A stretch of DNA of 64,000 nt from an uncultured Poribacteria bacterium (GTDB lineage: Bacteria > Poribacteria > WGA-4E > PCPOR2b), in NCBI GenBank assembly GCA_958296125.1, contig OY282444.1:2227940-2291939 (forward strand). Direction: 5' to 3'. Within the stretch, counting starts at the first letter, position 1, and the number at the start of each line of letters is the position of its first letter. The position numbers and the translations under genes were made by a program. Shown here one piece after another: positions 1 to 8,707 of this stretch. The notes under the pieces were generated by a model that was not told the origin of the DNA, ran no database searches, and saw only the letters and a list, made by a program, of their open reading frames with translations.

Positions 1-285
1 TCCGTCACTGTTTGGATTCAATCCCAAATCAGATCGGGCAATCGCTTTTTCAACATCCTTCATAATCGTTTTATCCCACGGTTGGATGACGATAAAGCGA
101 GGTTCAGGGATGGTAATCGTTGCAACTTGATTAATTGGACTTTTGGTGCCGTAGTAGTCGACATGAATATTATCCAATAGAGAAGCCGAGGCTCTCCCGG
201 TGCGTACATGTGCAAAATCTCTTGCTGTCGCTTCCACAGCCTTTTGCATTCGCGTCTCTGCATTACGAAGAATTGTTTTAGGCAT
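1..285 (-). CDS. frr: Ribosome recycling factor (partial, N-terminal 95 residues)
   Basis: Ribosome recycling factor, which with EF-G splits post-termination ribosomes in the cytoplasm. The reading frame is open from the ATG at 285 to the window edge, so the C-terminal half is missing. The visible part has the typical RRF opening: an N-terminal helix, then RTGRASASLLDNIHVDYYG and a region with PEPRFIVIQPWD. An AAAGGAG Shine-Dalgarno sits 8-14 bases upstream. It lies 67 bp downstream of tsf in the same direction. The usual pyrH between tsf and frr is absent. The assignment is by family recognition and is firm. Confidence 0.95.
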   Translation of the reverse strand, partial: MPKTILRNAETRMQKAVEATARDFAHVRTGRASASLLDNIHVDYYGTKSPINQVATITIPEPRFIVIQPWDKTIMKDVEKAIARSDLGLNPNSDG

Positions 286-352
286 TTTGAAAACTCCTTT
301 AGATTGCCCATCGATAACAGCCAATCACCAATCCACATTCCTGTTCTACAAT

Positions 353-949
353 TTAGTCTTGTCCTAACACATAGAGCGAAAACCGCTTCACAACAATGTT
401 TTCTCCAAGCTGAGCGATTGCATCTTGAATCAGTTGTTTGACCGTTTTATCCATTTCCCGAATATAAGGTTGTTCCAGTAAACAAGCCTCAGCGTAAAAT
501 TTAGAGAGTCTGCCATCAACGATTTTGTCAACGATATGCTCCGGTTTTCCCTCGTCAAGTGTTTGCCGCCTCAAAATCTCTTTTTCTGATTCTAACACAC
601 TTGCTGGCACATCTTCCCCGCTAACGTATTTCGGTTTTGCGGCAGCAACCTGCATTGCAATCTCTTTGGTTAATTGCTGAAATTGTTCCGTGCGGGCGAC
701 GAAATCTGTTTCACAGTTGACTTCAACCAACACGCCAATTCGGCTGCCGGGGTGAATATACGAGGCAATCACCCCCTCAGAGGTAGTGCGTCCACCTTTG
801 AGCTCCGAAGCCTTCAGTCCCTTTTCGCGCAGGAGTTGAATGGCTGCCTCTAAATCGCCATTCGATTCGGTAAGGGCTTTCTTACAGTCCATAATTCCGG
901 CACCTGTGCGTGTGCGCAGCTCACTAACCATCTTCGCGGTAATTTGCAT
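353..949 (-). CDS. tsf: Translation elongation factor Ts
   Basis: EF-Ts, the nucleotide exchange factor that recycles EF-Tu-GDP. At 198 residues it is the short form, lacking most of the second core subdomain present in the ~283-residue E. coli protein. Residues 1-55 form the UBA-like N-domain with RTRTGAGIMDCKKAL. The conserved core motif CETDFVARTEQF, which contacts EF-Tu, is near residue 80. The start codon overlaps the rpsB stop (TAATG), indicating translational coupling in an rpsB-tsf-frr operon. Confidence 0.97.
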   Translation of the reverse strand: MQITAKMVSELRTRTGAGIMDCKKALTESNGDLEAAIQLLREKGLKASELKGGRTTSEGVIASYIHPGSRIGVLVEVNCETDFVARTEQFQQLTKEIAMQVAAAKPKYVSGEDVPASVLESEKEILRRQTLDEGKPEHIVDKIVDGRLSKFYAEACLLEQPYIREMDKTVKQLIQDAIAQLGENIVVKRFSLYVLGQD

Positions 950-1758
950 TAACTGTTATCCTCCATCGCTATCACAGAATTTTCTTGATTTTCATCCTGT
1001 GAGTCCTCTGATTCTGATGTTTCCGGTTCGCTAGCTTCCTCTAATGGCGGTTCCGAATCATCTGCACCCTCTAGCGCACTCGCCCGTCCTTCGATGACCG
1101 CGGTTGCAAGTACGGAACAGATAAGCTTAATCGCCCGAATCGCATCATCATTTGCAGGGATTGGATAATCAATCGGGTCCGGATCACAGTTAGTGTCAAC
1201 GATTGCAACAACTGGAACGCCCAGCTTATTCGCCTCTTTTACCGCAATGTGCTCCTTACGAGTATCTGTAATAATAACGGCTTCAGGAAGTTGCCCCATC
1301 GTCTTGATGCCCGCAAGGTTATTATCCAACTTCATCTTCTCACGTCTGAGGCTTATTACTTCCTTTTTAGGGAGCTGCTCAAAGACTCCGTTCGCTTCGT
1401 CTGCCTCTATTTTCGTCAACCGGCCGATACTACGCTTAATCGTCTCATAGTTGGTCAACATGCCGCCCAACCAACGATGGTTCACATGAAACATCTGGCA
1501 TCTGGCTGCTTCTTCTACAACCGTTTCTTGGGTCTGCTTTTTCGTTCCGACAAAGAGCACTGCCCCGCCCCGCGCCGCAACATCCTGCACAAATTCATAA
1601 GCTGTCTGGAGTAGACGCAACGTTTTCTGGAGATCGATGATGTAAATCCCATTGCGTTCCGCAAAAATGTACGGTGCCATCTTCGGGTTCCAGCGCCGAG
1701 ACTGATGCCCGAAATGAACCCCCGCCTCCAGGAGCTCTTTCATCGTAACTGTTCTCAA
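949..1758 (-). CDS. rpsB: 30S ribosomal protein S2
   Basis: Ribosomal protein S2 of the small subunit. The N-terminus [20 protein letters not shown] and the internal stretch [16 protein letters not shown] are diagnostic. The 269-residue product carries an acidic Ser/Glu/Asp-rich tail of about 40 residues (from about 230) beyond the core. The chosen start is TTG at 1758: a strong AAGGAGG lies 5 bases upstream, whereas the in-frame ATG 15 bases later is badly spaced. It is first in the rpsB-tsf-frr operon. Confidence 0.97.
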   Translation of the reverse strand: MRTVTMKELLEAGVHFGHQSRRWNPKMAPYIFAERNGIYIIDLQKTLRLLQTAYEFVQDVAARGGAVLFVGTKKQTQETVVEEAARCQMFHVNHRWLGGMLTNYETIKRSIGRLTKIEADEANGVFEQLPKKEVISLRREKMKLDNNLAGIKTMGQLPEAVIITDTRKEHIAVKEANKLGVPVVAIVDTNCDPDPIDYPIPANDDAIRAIKLICSVLATAVIEGRASALEGADDSEPPLEEASEPETSESEDSQDENQENSVIAMEDNS

Positions 1759-1850
1759 AAGAACCTCCTTACCTAACTTTAGTTTTTTGCTTCTACTTCC
1801 CTCATATTTACATCAGATTCTCAAAAGAGGAGAGAATCTTCTGTTTGACG

Positions 1851-2262
1851 TACTCCCAAGCATGGAGGCTTGGGATTCTTGAACGCCAGTATTATTCGAC
1901 GGACTTACATAGGTGCAGGTTGAACCGAACACCTATGGGGGACACCATAGCCCCAACTACAGGATTAAATAGAAATCCTGATACTTTCACGAGCAAGTTC
2001 ATCCAATTCAGCCATCTTTTCGGCTTTAACTGTTGTTTAACCTTCTTCGTTGTATACATTGGGATTATCCTTTCGGTCTTTCGTTTCTGGTGCCAACGGT
2101 TGTGGGAGACATCGCCGTGCGACGGTGTAGCACTCTCCCACCAAAAGACAATATAAGTATACCATACTTTGTTTATAAAATTAACACAAAAACGGCTAAA
2201 GCATGGCTTATATCCCAAAACTAAAGCATTGGGCTTTACGGGCTCAAGCCCCTATCTGTAAA
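1851..2262. mobile_element. IS605-type remnant or MITE-like element
   Basis: About 0.4 kb bounded on the left by a CCCAAGC...GCTTGGG hairpin (about 1854-1873) followed, read on the minus strand, by GAGTACGTCAAA. This matches the layout of the right ends of the two better-preserved IS605-type elements at 18516 and 57828. On the minus strand a short frame at 1892-2050 ends ...MVSPIGVRFNLHLCKSVE, reminiscent of a decayed TnpB C-terminus, and small hairpins follow as in an omega-RNA region. The right boundary near 2262 is uncertain. It is probably an internally deleted tnpB element of a subfamily different from the other two. Confidence 0.45.
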
Positions 2263-2454
2263 TCAAGAAGTGTGATTCATTCAAACAAACTAGGTTCAAA
2301 ACAGAGAAAATATAACATATCATCCGAAAGCCTGTCAAGACTGTCTGGGTTTTCGTTTTCTCAAGAAACGCTTCATGAGAAACTTTCAGAAAAACACCCT
2401 GCCACTGAACAATTCCCCATTTTCCCCGTATTATCAATAGAGAGGAGGGAATCG

Positions 2455-2685
2455 GTGTCAAATAGTGGGGAGCATAAACGCTTTGAACAAGCAAAAGCGA
2501 GCAATCGCACAGCGTTCGATCAATTGCACTGGATACTGTTCTACTCTTAGGAGTACGTCAATGATTTACAGAAGCAAGTCCGAGTTGAAGCACACCGCGC
2601 CTATCGAGAGGTAGCGAATGCCAACGAGACGAAGCAACCATTACAGCGGTATTTCCACCTTCTGCGGATGCCCGGTGTGGATTGA
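2455..2685 (+). pseudogene. Possible decayed small ORF with one in-frame TAG
   Basis: A GTG start at 2455 follows GAGGAGGG at 5-bp spacing and opens a charged, helical-looking peptide. A TAG at 2548-2550 interrupts it, and the same frame then continues as EYVNDLQKQVRVEAHRAYRE to a TGA at 2683. The continuity of charged helical composition across the stop suggests a small gene broken by one nonsense mutation. Its 3' end overlaps the oppositely oriented oxidoreductase gene. No family is recognised, so this is a weak call. The rest of 2263-2640 shows nothing recognisable. Confidence 0.22.
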
Positions 2686-3636
2686 CTCCGTAATCTTTTC
2701 TACCAATAAAGTGGAAACGATGCCAGGGCGTGTCGGAACGTAAGAATCAGTGTCGTTGCGGATGGCTGCTACCAACAACGGCATCCGTTCGATAGGGCCC
2801 GGCTTCAGGGTTTCATCACCACCAAAAGTGACCTTGCTGAAGTGCTCGTATAAGACCGCGGACTGTTCGCCATCGAAAAATTCAAAAAACCACTTGGAAA
2901 TGACGGGGTTGCTTCCAGCATCGCTCATCAGAAAGGTTGCCACCGAGTTGTCGGCAAAACGGATGGTCGCCGCAGCCGTGTCCACCATGTCAGGGCTACC
3001 TAACTCCCCATCGGGATGGGTAATTTGCCCCCCAGTTGCGTAAACCTCTACCGGATCCGCGCCGTGAATCCAACAGAGTAGATCTACGGCGTGCACACCG
3101 ACATCATAGAGCGGCCCCCCGCCCTCTTCGGGATGCCAACGCCACCGACTCAGATCTGCCGGTCCCATCATACACTGGCCATGGCTTACTTTCGGTGAGT
3201 GCAGCCGTTTCTTGATTTCTCGCGCCGCCCCAGAGAAACGGATCGAGAAGTTAATCATCAGTTTCCGATTAGCGGACTTCATCGCCTCATGGATGCGCAG
3301 GCAATCCGCCGTTGTCATTGCCATAGGTTTCTCTAGATAGAGGTGCTTTCCGGCATTGAAGGCAGCAACCGCTAAGTCGGCGTGGGAACTGTGGGACGTG
3401 GCGATTGAGACAATGTCCACTGATGGATCGGAGAAAACTCGGTCCGGATCAGTGGTGTAGTAATCGCCACCATACTGTTCGTGAAAATCCTTCGCTGAAT
3501 CGGATCGGACATCACAGAAGCCGCGCACCACGACATCCGGCGTGTCCGAAGCACTCCGCGCGTGGCCATTGCCCGCCCCTCCACAACCGATAAGTGCCCA
3601 GCCAAGCGGACGATTTGCGCTATCATTGGTTGCCAT
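2641..3636 (-). CDS. Gfo/Idh/MocA family NAD(P)-dependent oxidoreductase
   Basis: Predicted sugar or cyclitol dehydrogenase of 331 residues. The N-terminal Rossmann fold shows GCGGAGNGHA (about 18-27), and the family signature EKPMA is near residue 104 with the catalytic-type Lys. The C-terminal alpha/beta domain contains YDVGVHAVDL, where the His is the usual second active-site residue. The start lies 2 bp after the stop of the upstream aldolase gene, with GGGAGG in front, so the two are co-translated. The substrate cannot be read from sequence. Confidence 0.9.
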   Translation of the reverse strand: MATNDSANRPLGWALIGCGGAGNGHARSASDTPDVVVRGFCDVRSDSAKDFHEQYGGDYYTTDPDRVFSDPSVDIVSIATSHSSHADLAVAAFNAGKHLYLEKPMAMTTADCLRIHEAMKSANRKLMINFSIRFSGAAREIKKRLHSPKVSHGQCMMGPADLSRWRWHPEEGGGPLYDVGVHAVDLLCWIHGADPVEVYATGGQITHPDGELGSPDMVDTAAATIRFADNSVATFLMSDAGSNPVISKWFFEFFDGEQSAVLYEHFSKVTFGGDETLKPGPIERMPLLVAAIRNDTDSYVPTRPGIVSTLLVEKITESIHTGHPQKVEIPL

Positions 3637-3638
3637 GT

Positions 3639-4382
3639 TTATTCCTCCCTCGCTTCTCTCAACTGCCGGCCTGCTTCGGCAGCCAAGAAACTCATATCAT
3701 TGCTCAAGTCAAAGAATACAAACCCCTGTTCCTTCCGTTTCAGAAGCTCTTCGGCGGAACCGACCGGAATGCCGCACGGTTTGCCAACCCGATCACAGGC
3801 TGCCAGAAAGTGTTGAATCGCTTCCTCGTGTTCGGAACTTCCAGCCGCGACCCCCATTTCAAGGGATAGGTCTCCGGGTCCGAGAAAGCCGATATCAACG
3901 CCTTCGATCTCCATGATGGCTTCCGCATTCTGAATTCCCTCCCGGTCCTCGATCTGCGGTATTACCACCACTTCACGGTCAATCCACGTTCTGTAGTCGG
4001 GCCCCCATGTCCCCGCTCGACCGGATCCCGAAGACCGTCTCCCCCATGGCGGGTAGCGGCAGGCTTGAGCAATTTGCGCCGCTTGCTCCGGGGTGCTGAC
4101 ATGCGGAGGAACAATCCCGAATGTGCCCGCATCCAACACACGCCCGATGGTCTCCGGCGCATGGTCCCATACACGCACAATCGGTGTCGCTCCACGCGAT
4201 TCAATCGCTCGGAACATATTCGCAATCTCTGTGATTCCCACCGGCGAATGTTCCGCATCAACGGCAAGCCAATCAAACCCGGCGGCCGCCATCACCTCTG
4301 CCGCCTGTGGCGAGCCGAGGTTCAGCCATGACCCAATTGAGACCCCTCCATCTGACAATTTTTCACGAATCTTGTTTCTCAT
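3639..4382 (-). CDS. HpcH/HpaI-type class II aldolase
   Basis: Metal-dependent aldolase of the HpcH/HpaI (2,4-dihydroxyhept-2-enedioate aldolase) family, 247 residues, cytoplasmic. Visible are GSWLNLGSPQAAEVMAAAG at the N-terminus, AVDAEHSP with the catalytic His, the metal ligand region containing PQIEDREG, and GPGDLSLEMG. I chose ATG 4382, which gives the family-typical MRNKIREKL start. An upstream TTG at 4436 would add 18 atypical residues. A good AGGAGG at about 4422-4427 is too far from 4382 for standard spacing, so the start is not certain. It forms an operon with the oxidoreductase. Confidence 0.88.
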   Translation of the reverse strand: MRNKIREKLSDGGVSIGSWLNLGSPQAAEVMAAAGFDWLAVDAEHSPVGITEIANMFRAIESRGATPIVRVWDHAPETIGRVLDAGTFGIVPPHVSTPEQAAQIAQACRYPPWGRRSSGSGRAGTWGPDYRTWIDREVVVIPQIEDREGIQNAEAIMEIEGVDIGFLGPGDLSLEMGVAAGSSEHEEAIQHFLAACDRVGKPCGIPVGSAEELLKRKEQGFVFFDLSNDMSFLAAEAGRQLREAREE

Positions 4383-4428
4383 CGAAAATCGGCGGTAGAC
4401 CCTCTCTGTTTTTGAGGCACCGCACCTC

Positions 4429-4478
4429 CTTATCAAAAGATAAATCCGACGAACTTATCAAAAGATAAATCCGACGAA
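4429..4478. repeat. 25-bp perfect tandem repeat (two copies)
   Basis: The unit at 4429-4453 (starts CTTATCAAAAGATAAATCC) is repeated exactly at 4454-4478, immediately upstream of the aldolase gene. Each unit contains the small palindrome TTATCAAAAGATAA. Position and symmetry would suit an operator, or simple replication slippage. Confidence 0.7.
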
Positions 4479-4663
4479 ATCGACAAGCCACATCATATCA
4501 AAGTTTTACCGCTTCTGCAATGAAAAAGTGTTCTGATTTACCCCGGTTCTCAATGAGAAGATATCATTAGCAGGTTTTAAGAACAGGCGCGAGAAAGTGG
4601 CCTCAGATGTAGTAAAATAGCTTCTGCCAGTCTCCATTTTTCTGTCTGCCATTTTACAGCTGA

Positions 4664-4954
4664 GATATTGTCTCCATTAGTTATAGTGAGTCTTCTCACA
4701 TTGGTGTCCCCTCCTCTCCAGTAACAGGAATTGATGAAGCCAGTCCGTTGAATGCCCCTGATTCTGTATCCCATCTGGACTCGGACATGAGTGAAGTTCC
4801 CTTCTTGCCATTGAAAGAGGCATTGGTGCGTTATGAACGCCCATATCTCTGTCAAGTGTTGGAATGGACAGGTGGGAATAAGGCGGCAGCGGCGCGTCTG
4901 CTGAATATACCCCGGCGAACATTTTACCGAAAATTAACCAAGTACCATTTGTGA
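4664..4954 (+). pseudogene. Fis/NtrC-type HTH domain, C-terminal fragment of a sigma-54 activator
   Basis: The frame is open from 4664 after a stop. The last ~55 residues form a typical Fis-type helix-turn-helix of sigma-54 enhancer-binding proteins, with LVRYERPYLCQVLEWTGGNK and AAARLLNIPRRTFYRKL. The AAA+ and receiver domains that precede such a domain are absent, so this is the tail of a broken regulator; a TTG at 4748 could start a 68-residue stand-alone peptide. A sigma-54 promoter lies about 215 bp downstream. The region 4955-5168 shows nothing else. 4483-4663 is also featureless. Confidence 0.7.
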
Positions 4955-5168
4955 GCGAGGATCGTGACAAAAAGGGGCACGTGGTGTGACGAAATAAGGC
5001 ACTGCATACCCTTTTTTGGCACACCTTCCCTCCTTAATGCGGTGCTTGTCTGCCCCCTTAACAGAAAAAATAAAGGAGGTGTGGCATCGCATGGACTCAC
5101 GCACCGTAAGGATTTCAAGCGTTACGTCGCGGCGTGGCGATGAGAGGAACAGGTTTCAAAAGGAAATA

Positions 5169-5184
5169 TGGCACAAAAATTGCT
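5169..5184 (+). promoter_or_regulatory. Sigma-54 (RpoN) -24/-12 promoter
   Basis: TGGCACAAAAATTGCT matches the sigma-54 consensus (TGGCAC, 5 bases, TTGC, then A or T) with correct spacing. It points toward the CcdA-like pseudogene and the FGE-like cassette, and the remnant of an RpoN-dependent activator lies just upstream. Confidence 0.65.
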
Positions 5185-5287
5185 TAATACAGTAACACCG
5201 ATGAAAGTCGCCGTTATTAACTCAATATCTTAATATCGAAGTCATACCAAACGGAGATTTCTGCCTACAACTCCAGTATTGTTCTAA

Positions 5288-5759
5288 CTGATTGCTGCGA
5301 TTGGGACGTTTGCACTGGCATTTTTGAGTTTGTATGACGCTTATAAAGCAAAACAGGGACAGGTAAAAAGAGATTGCGTTACGGCTGCCTAAATCATTGA
5401 AGCAGCGCATCCACAAAGTCATCCGTGAGCAGACACGGACATCGGGGGTGATTATCGGTGCATTGGTCATTGGGTTTGCAATCTCTGTATTGGAGTTGGT
5501 CTGCACAGGTCAGGTCTATTTGCCGACGATTACGTTTGTGATGGGGGTTGAGGGGATGCGGGGCCATGCGTTGGCTTATCTGATTTTGTATAATCTAATG
5601 TTTATCGTACCGCTGCTGGTCGTGTTTGGGTGTGTGTATTGGGGAACGACTGCGATGCAACTGGGTGGTGTGTTACAGCGGCATTTGATGCCGGTGAAAG
5701 TTGGGACGGGAGGCTTGTTGTTGGGATTGGGAGCTTGGTTATTATCCAGTATTGCTTAA
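5288..5759 (+). pseudogene. DsbD/CcdA-like membrane protein, truncated and frameshifted
   Basis: C-terminal part of a polytopic membrane protein resembling CcdA/DsbD thiol-redox electron carriers. The frame beginning LIAAIGTFALAFLSLYDAYK at 5288 is in a different phase from the downstream frame (SLKQRIHKVIREQTR onward). Removing one A from the five-A run at 5365-5369 would rejoin them. The downstream part has the redox-type motif LELVCTGQVYLPTI and three hydrophobic segments. The N-terminal half is missing. Its last 78 bp are repeated at 8961 at the start of the second cassette copy. Confidence 0.65.
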
Positions 5760-5776
5760 GCGGAGGAGTATCAGCG

Positions 5777-6604
5777 ATGAGAAAATGTGTTAGTTTTTTG
5801 TCTACTGGGTTGATGCTGACGGTGTTTGCAGCGTGCAATCAATCTTCCGTTTCCTCAGAACTTCCCGGAGATATGATTTTAATTCCTGCGGGTGAGTTCA
5901 TCATGGGAACAGATTCTGAGGGTGCAAACGGGGATCAGAAACCCGCGCATCAGGTCTATTTGGATGCCTTTTACATTGATAAACACGAAGTAACTAACGC
6001 CCGATTTGAGGCATTTATCGTTGATGGTGGATACCAAAACCGGAAGCTTTGGACAGTGGCGGGTTGGAATTTTATTCAGAAAAATCAGATAAAAGCTCCA
6101 CTACATCATGGTCAAAATTCAGTGTCAATGGCACCAGACCATCCGGTGGTTGGCGTGAGTTGGTATGAAGCGAATGCCTACGCGACCTGGGCGGGGAAAA
6201 GACTTCCGACCGAAGCGGAGTGGGAGAAAGCCGCGAAGGGAACTGATGGACGGATCTATCCATGGGGGAATGAGATGGATTTTTCTCGCCTCAACTATTT
6301 TTCACATCACGAAAAGATTCTAGGGGTTGGCAGTTTCCCAAGTGGGGCGAGCCCATACGGTGTGCTGGATATGGCGGGTAGCGTATGGGAATGGTGCGCG
6401 GATTGGTATGGTGAAAGTTACTATTCACAAAGTCCACAGAAGAATCCAACAGGTCCAAATAAGGACAAGTACCGAGTTTTGCGGGGCGGGGCTTGGGATT
6501 CGATTCGGCTTCAATTGCGATGTCCCTACCGGTATTATGATAAGGAAGACCGCAGAACCTACACTATCGGATTTCGTTGTGCTCAGGACGCAACTCAGAA
6601 GTAA
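5777..6604 (+). CDS. FGE/SUMF1-fold lipoprotein, copy 1
   Basis: Exported lipoprotein of 275 residues. The signal sequence MRKCVSFLSTGLMLTVFAAC ends in a lipobox (FAAC), so the mature protein is probably membrane-anchored. From residue 35 it is a formylglycine-generating-enzyme-like domain: IPAGEFIMGTDSEG, VTNARFEAF, HPVVGVSWYEANAYATWAGK, RLPTEAEWEKAAKG, VWEWCADWYG and RVLRGGAWD...GFRCA. The paired active-site cysteines of true FGEs are absent; only one Cys lies in that stretch. It is therefore probably a binding or structural domain. GGAGG precedes the ATG. It shares an operon with the next gene. Confidence 0.88.
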   Translation: MRKCVSFLSTGLMLTVFAACNQSSVSSELPGDMILIPAGEFIMGTDSEGANGDQKPAHQVYLDAFYIDKHEVTNARFEAFIVDGGYQNRKLWTVAGWNFIQKNQIKAPLHHGQNSVSMAPDHPVVGVSWYEANAYATWAGKRLPTEAEWEKAAKGTDGRIYPWGNEMDFSRLNYFSHHEKILGVGSFPSGASPYGVLDMAGSVWEWCADWYGESYYSQSPQKNPTGPNKDKYRVLRGGAWDSIRLQLRCPYRYYDKEDRRTYTIGFRCAQDATQK

Positions 6605-6637
6605 AGGGGCTCGCAACACTTTCATAAGGAGGAGAAT

Positions 6638-7321
6638 ATGGAACGGAAATTCTTGGCTTTTTCATGTCTGGTGCTTTTGATTTCAATTGCGTATTTCATC
6701 TATACCAGTTATCAATTGCGTATCGAAAATAAAAATCAACAAGAAGTGAGCGTTGAATTGGAGGCACCTTTTACTAGGCTTCGGGATGCTAATCGCTCTT
6801 TTCACCCCTTAACGCCGGAACACTCAAATCCAGAACCGACTGCGGAAGAGTGGAAAGCGTCTGAGAAGACCTCTGAAAGCACAGAATTGGAAGAGACAGA
6901 AGTTATTTTCGATACAGAGGGCTTTGAGGAATTGGAAGCGAAGACTTCTGAAGAACAAAGCAGCCCGGAACTGGAAGCTCTTTTCATCGATGTTAAACAA
7001 TTAGATGATCAACGGCAAAAACTGAATCAAGCGGAGGAACCCTTCTTTAAGGACTTCGTTGAACTTCGGCGTGCCATTTTTGAAATTGTCGAAGAGATGG
7101 GAACAACAGAGGGTAAGCAAATGATCCAGCAACTAGATGAAGACTTTAAGCAGCTTACCACGCGACAGAATGAACTGGCACCTATACTCAATGAATTTTA
7201 CGAAAAACAACGTGAAATCGATAATGCGTATGAAAAATTAGCAGATAAGTATGGAATTTCTATGACGGAATTTCATGAAAAACACGAAGCAGCGTATCAG
7301 TCTTGGAAAGCAGGTTTGTAA
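6638..7321 (+). CDS. Membrane-anchored coiled-coil protein, copy 1 (unknown function)
   Basis: 227 residues, no recognised family. Residues about 7-24 form one transmembrane helix. A Glu/Ser/Thr-rich, acidic linker (about 60-115) follows, then a charged region (about 115-220) with heptad-like character ending FHEKHEAAYQSWKAGL. This topology suggests a single-span anchor with an extracytoplasmic helical rod. AAGGAGG precedes the start, 33 bp after the FGE-like gene. Residues 1-118 are nearly identical to the product at 9941, whereas the C-terminal half differs strongly. Confidence 0.8.
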   Translation: MERKFLAFSCLVLLISIAYFIYTSYQLRIENKNQQEVSVELEAPFTRLRDANRSFHPLTPEHSNPEPTAEEWKASEKTSESTELEETEVIFDTEGFEELEAKTSEEQSSPELEALFIDVKQLDDQRQKLNQAEEPFFKDFVELRRAIFEIVEEMGTTEGKQMIQQLDEDFKQLTTRQNELAPILNEFYEKQREIDNAYEKLADKYGISMTEFHEKHEAAYQSWKAGL

Positions 7322-7394
7322 GTTAAGACACTTTAGAACTTGGAAATACCTACAGGTTTGATGTTTAATCTGTGAAAAAGGGGGTGAATTTAAA

Positions 7395-7469
7395 ATGACG
7401 AAAATTGTGCTTACAACCATCATCATGATTGTACTTGTCAGTCGGACTGTCTCTTACCCAGAGCTTTGA
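7395..7469 (+). pseudogene. Truncated signal-peptide ORF
   Basis: A 24-residue frame (MTKIVLTTIIMIVLVSRTVS then four residues) sits behind GGGGGTG. It looks like a signal peptide whose mature part is gone. It lies between the coiled-coil and LolA-like genes, where copy 2 has only 169 bp. The rest of 7470-7678 shows nothing recognisable. Confidence 0.35.
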
Positions 7470-7678
7470 TTCTTCAACCGAGCCAATTTAAGCAATGACG
7501 TGATGGGAAAACTCATCGTAACGGGCGGAAATGCTCATAGGTTGGCACATGGCTTTAGATCTAACATGGTGCTGAAACTTTGTATTCCGATCTGACTGGA
7601 AGTTCAAAAATTTAATGATTTTTTCTTCATGAGTTTAGGCGATATTGCATTGTCGCACGAATCTTCAGGAGAGATTTT

Positions 7679-8707
7679 ATGTCCCGGATATTTTTTTGCA
7701 GCCTATGTTACTTCATCTTTTTCATGAATTCGTTATGTTTCTCTAAGGACCTAACACTTGATGGGCTAATTCATGGCGTAAATCTGACTCGCAATCATAT
7801 CAGAAGCGGGGAAGTCAGGGCTATCGTAACAGTGGATTACGCCGCTGAAAAGTCACCAGAAGAAATTCAGGTTTGGATGCAAGAAGAAAGAGAGCAAACT
7901 CTGAAGGATTTTGCACGCGATGGTAAGGCTGAATTGGAGCGTCAACTCAGGACCATTCCGTTTGGTGCGGAACTATACAGCGGGTATCAAACAATTGAAG
8001 AATCAAATTTTGTCTTTCAGATCTTCGATCAAGATATCATTTTCTCACCAAAAGCCTATCAATATAAGATGACCCGGGTGGATTTGACAGAGAGTGACCT
8101 ATATAGTGAAAGAGCAGCATATTCCTGGGCGGGTTTTCTTGAAATTCTCACTTACGATGGTCAAACCGAGGCACTTGAAAGAATTGAAGCATTGGCACCG
8201 CGTTCCTCTTTTGAACTTTTCGATGCCCATAAGAACGCAGGCTTTCTGCATTTTGAGTTTTATGGATGCCCTTCCCGTCGTGTACCTGTGAATGCACAGT
8301 TGGTCGGAAAAGAGACAATTGCAGGAGCCGATTGCTACATTCTTGAATTTCAAGGTTCAGAAGAAAACGTTGATATGGGAATTTTTAACTTTGTGAGAAT
8401 CTGGGTTGATGTGGAGAAGAATTTCTGTGTCCGTAAGGAGGAATTCCGACAAGACAGACAATCGGTCGTATCGTGGGAAGACAGGTATGAGCATTTTCAG
8501 AAATTAGGCGACATCTGGTTTCCGATGGTAATTAGCCAGACTCATAACAAACCGGATGGCACTCCTATGATAACTACTACAGTGCTCGTAAAAGAGGCAG
8601 CGTTTAATGTTAACTTCCCTGAGAATTTTTTTCAGGTCAATAGGCAGTTTTATTTTAATCATCCGCGCCTAAGAATTTCATCTCTTTCTGAAATAATCTC
8701 CCCTTAA
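7679..8707 (+). CDS. Exported LolA/LolB-like protein, copy 1
   Basis: 342 residues with a cleavable-type signal sequence (residues 1-22). The mature part starts with a helical segment, TLDGLIHGVNLTRNHIRSGE. Alternating beta-strand segments follow, with GKETIAGADCYILEF, FVRIWVDVEKNFCVRKEE and GDIWFPMVI, the pattern of periplasmic lipoprotein-sorting (LolA-like) beta-barrel halves. This is a structural analogy, not a proven function. After the TAA the same frame continues directly into a C39-peptidase domain, so the ancestral product may have been longer. The paralogue is at 10794. Confidence 0.75.
   Translation: MSRIFFCSLCYFIFFMNSLCFSKDLTLDGLIHGVNLTRNHIRSGEVRAIVTVDYAAEKSPEEIQVWMQEEREQTLKDFARDGKAELERQLRTIPFGAELYSGYQTIEESNFVFQIFDQDIIFSPKAYQYKMTRVDLTESDLYSERAAYSWAGFLEILTYDGQTEALERIEALAPRSSFELFDAHKNAGFLHFEFYGCPSRRVPVNAQLVGKETIAGADCYILEFQGSEENVDMGIFNFVRIWVDVEKNFCVRKEEFRQDRQSVVSWEDRYEHFQKLGDIWFPMVISQTHNKPDGTPMITTTVLVKEAAFNVNFPENFFQVNRQFYFNHPRLRISSLSEIISP

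Noticed and set aside
2033-2550. Overlapping plus-strand frames in the IS relic region
   Set aside because: Composition is not protein-like, and they cross the mobile-element remnant without ribosome-binding sites.
5025-5045. A second sigma-54-like box (TTGGCACACC)
   Set aside because: The -12 part (TTGC) is missing at the required spacing, unlike at 5169.
5777-6604. Genuine sulfatase-activating formylglycine-generating enzyme
   Set aside because: The catalytic Cys pair is absent and no sulfatase gene lies nearby.
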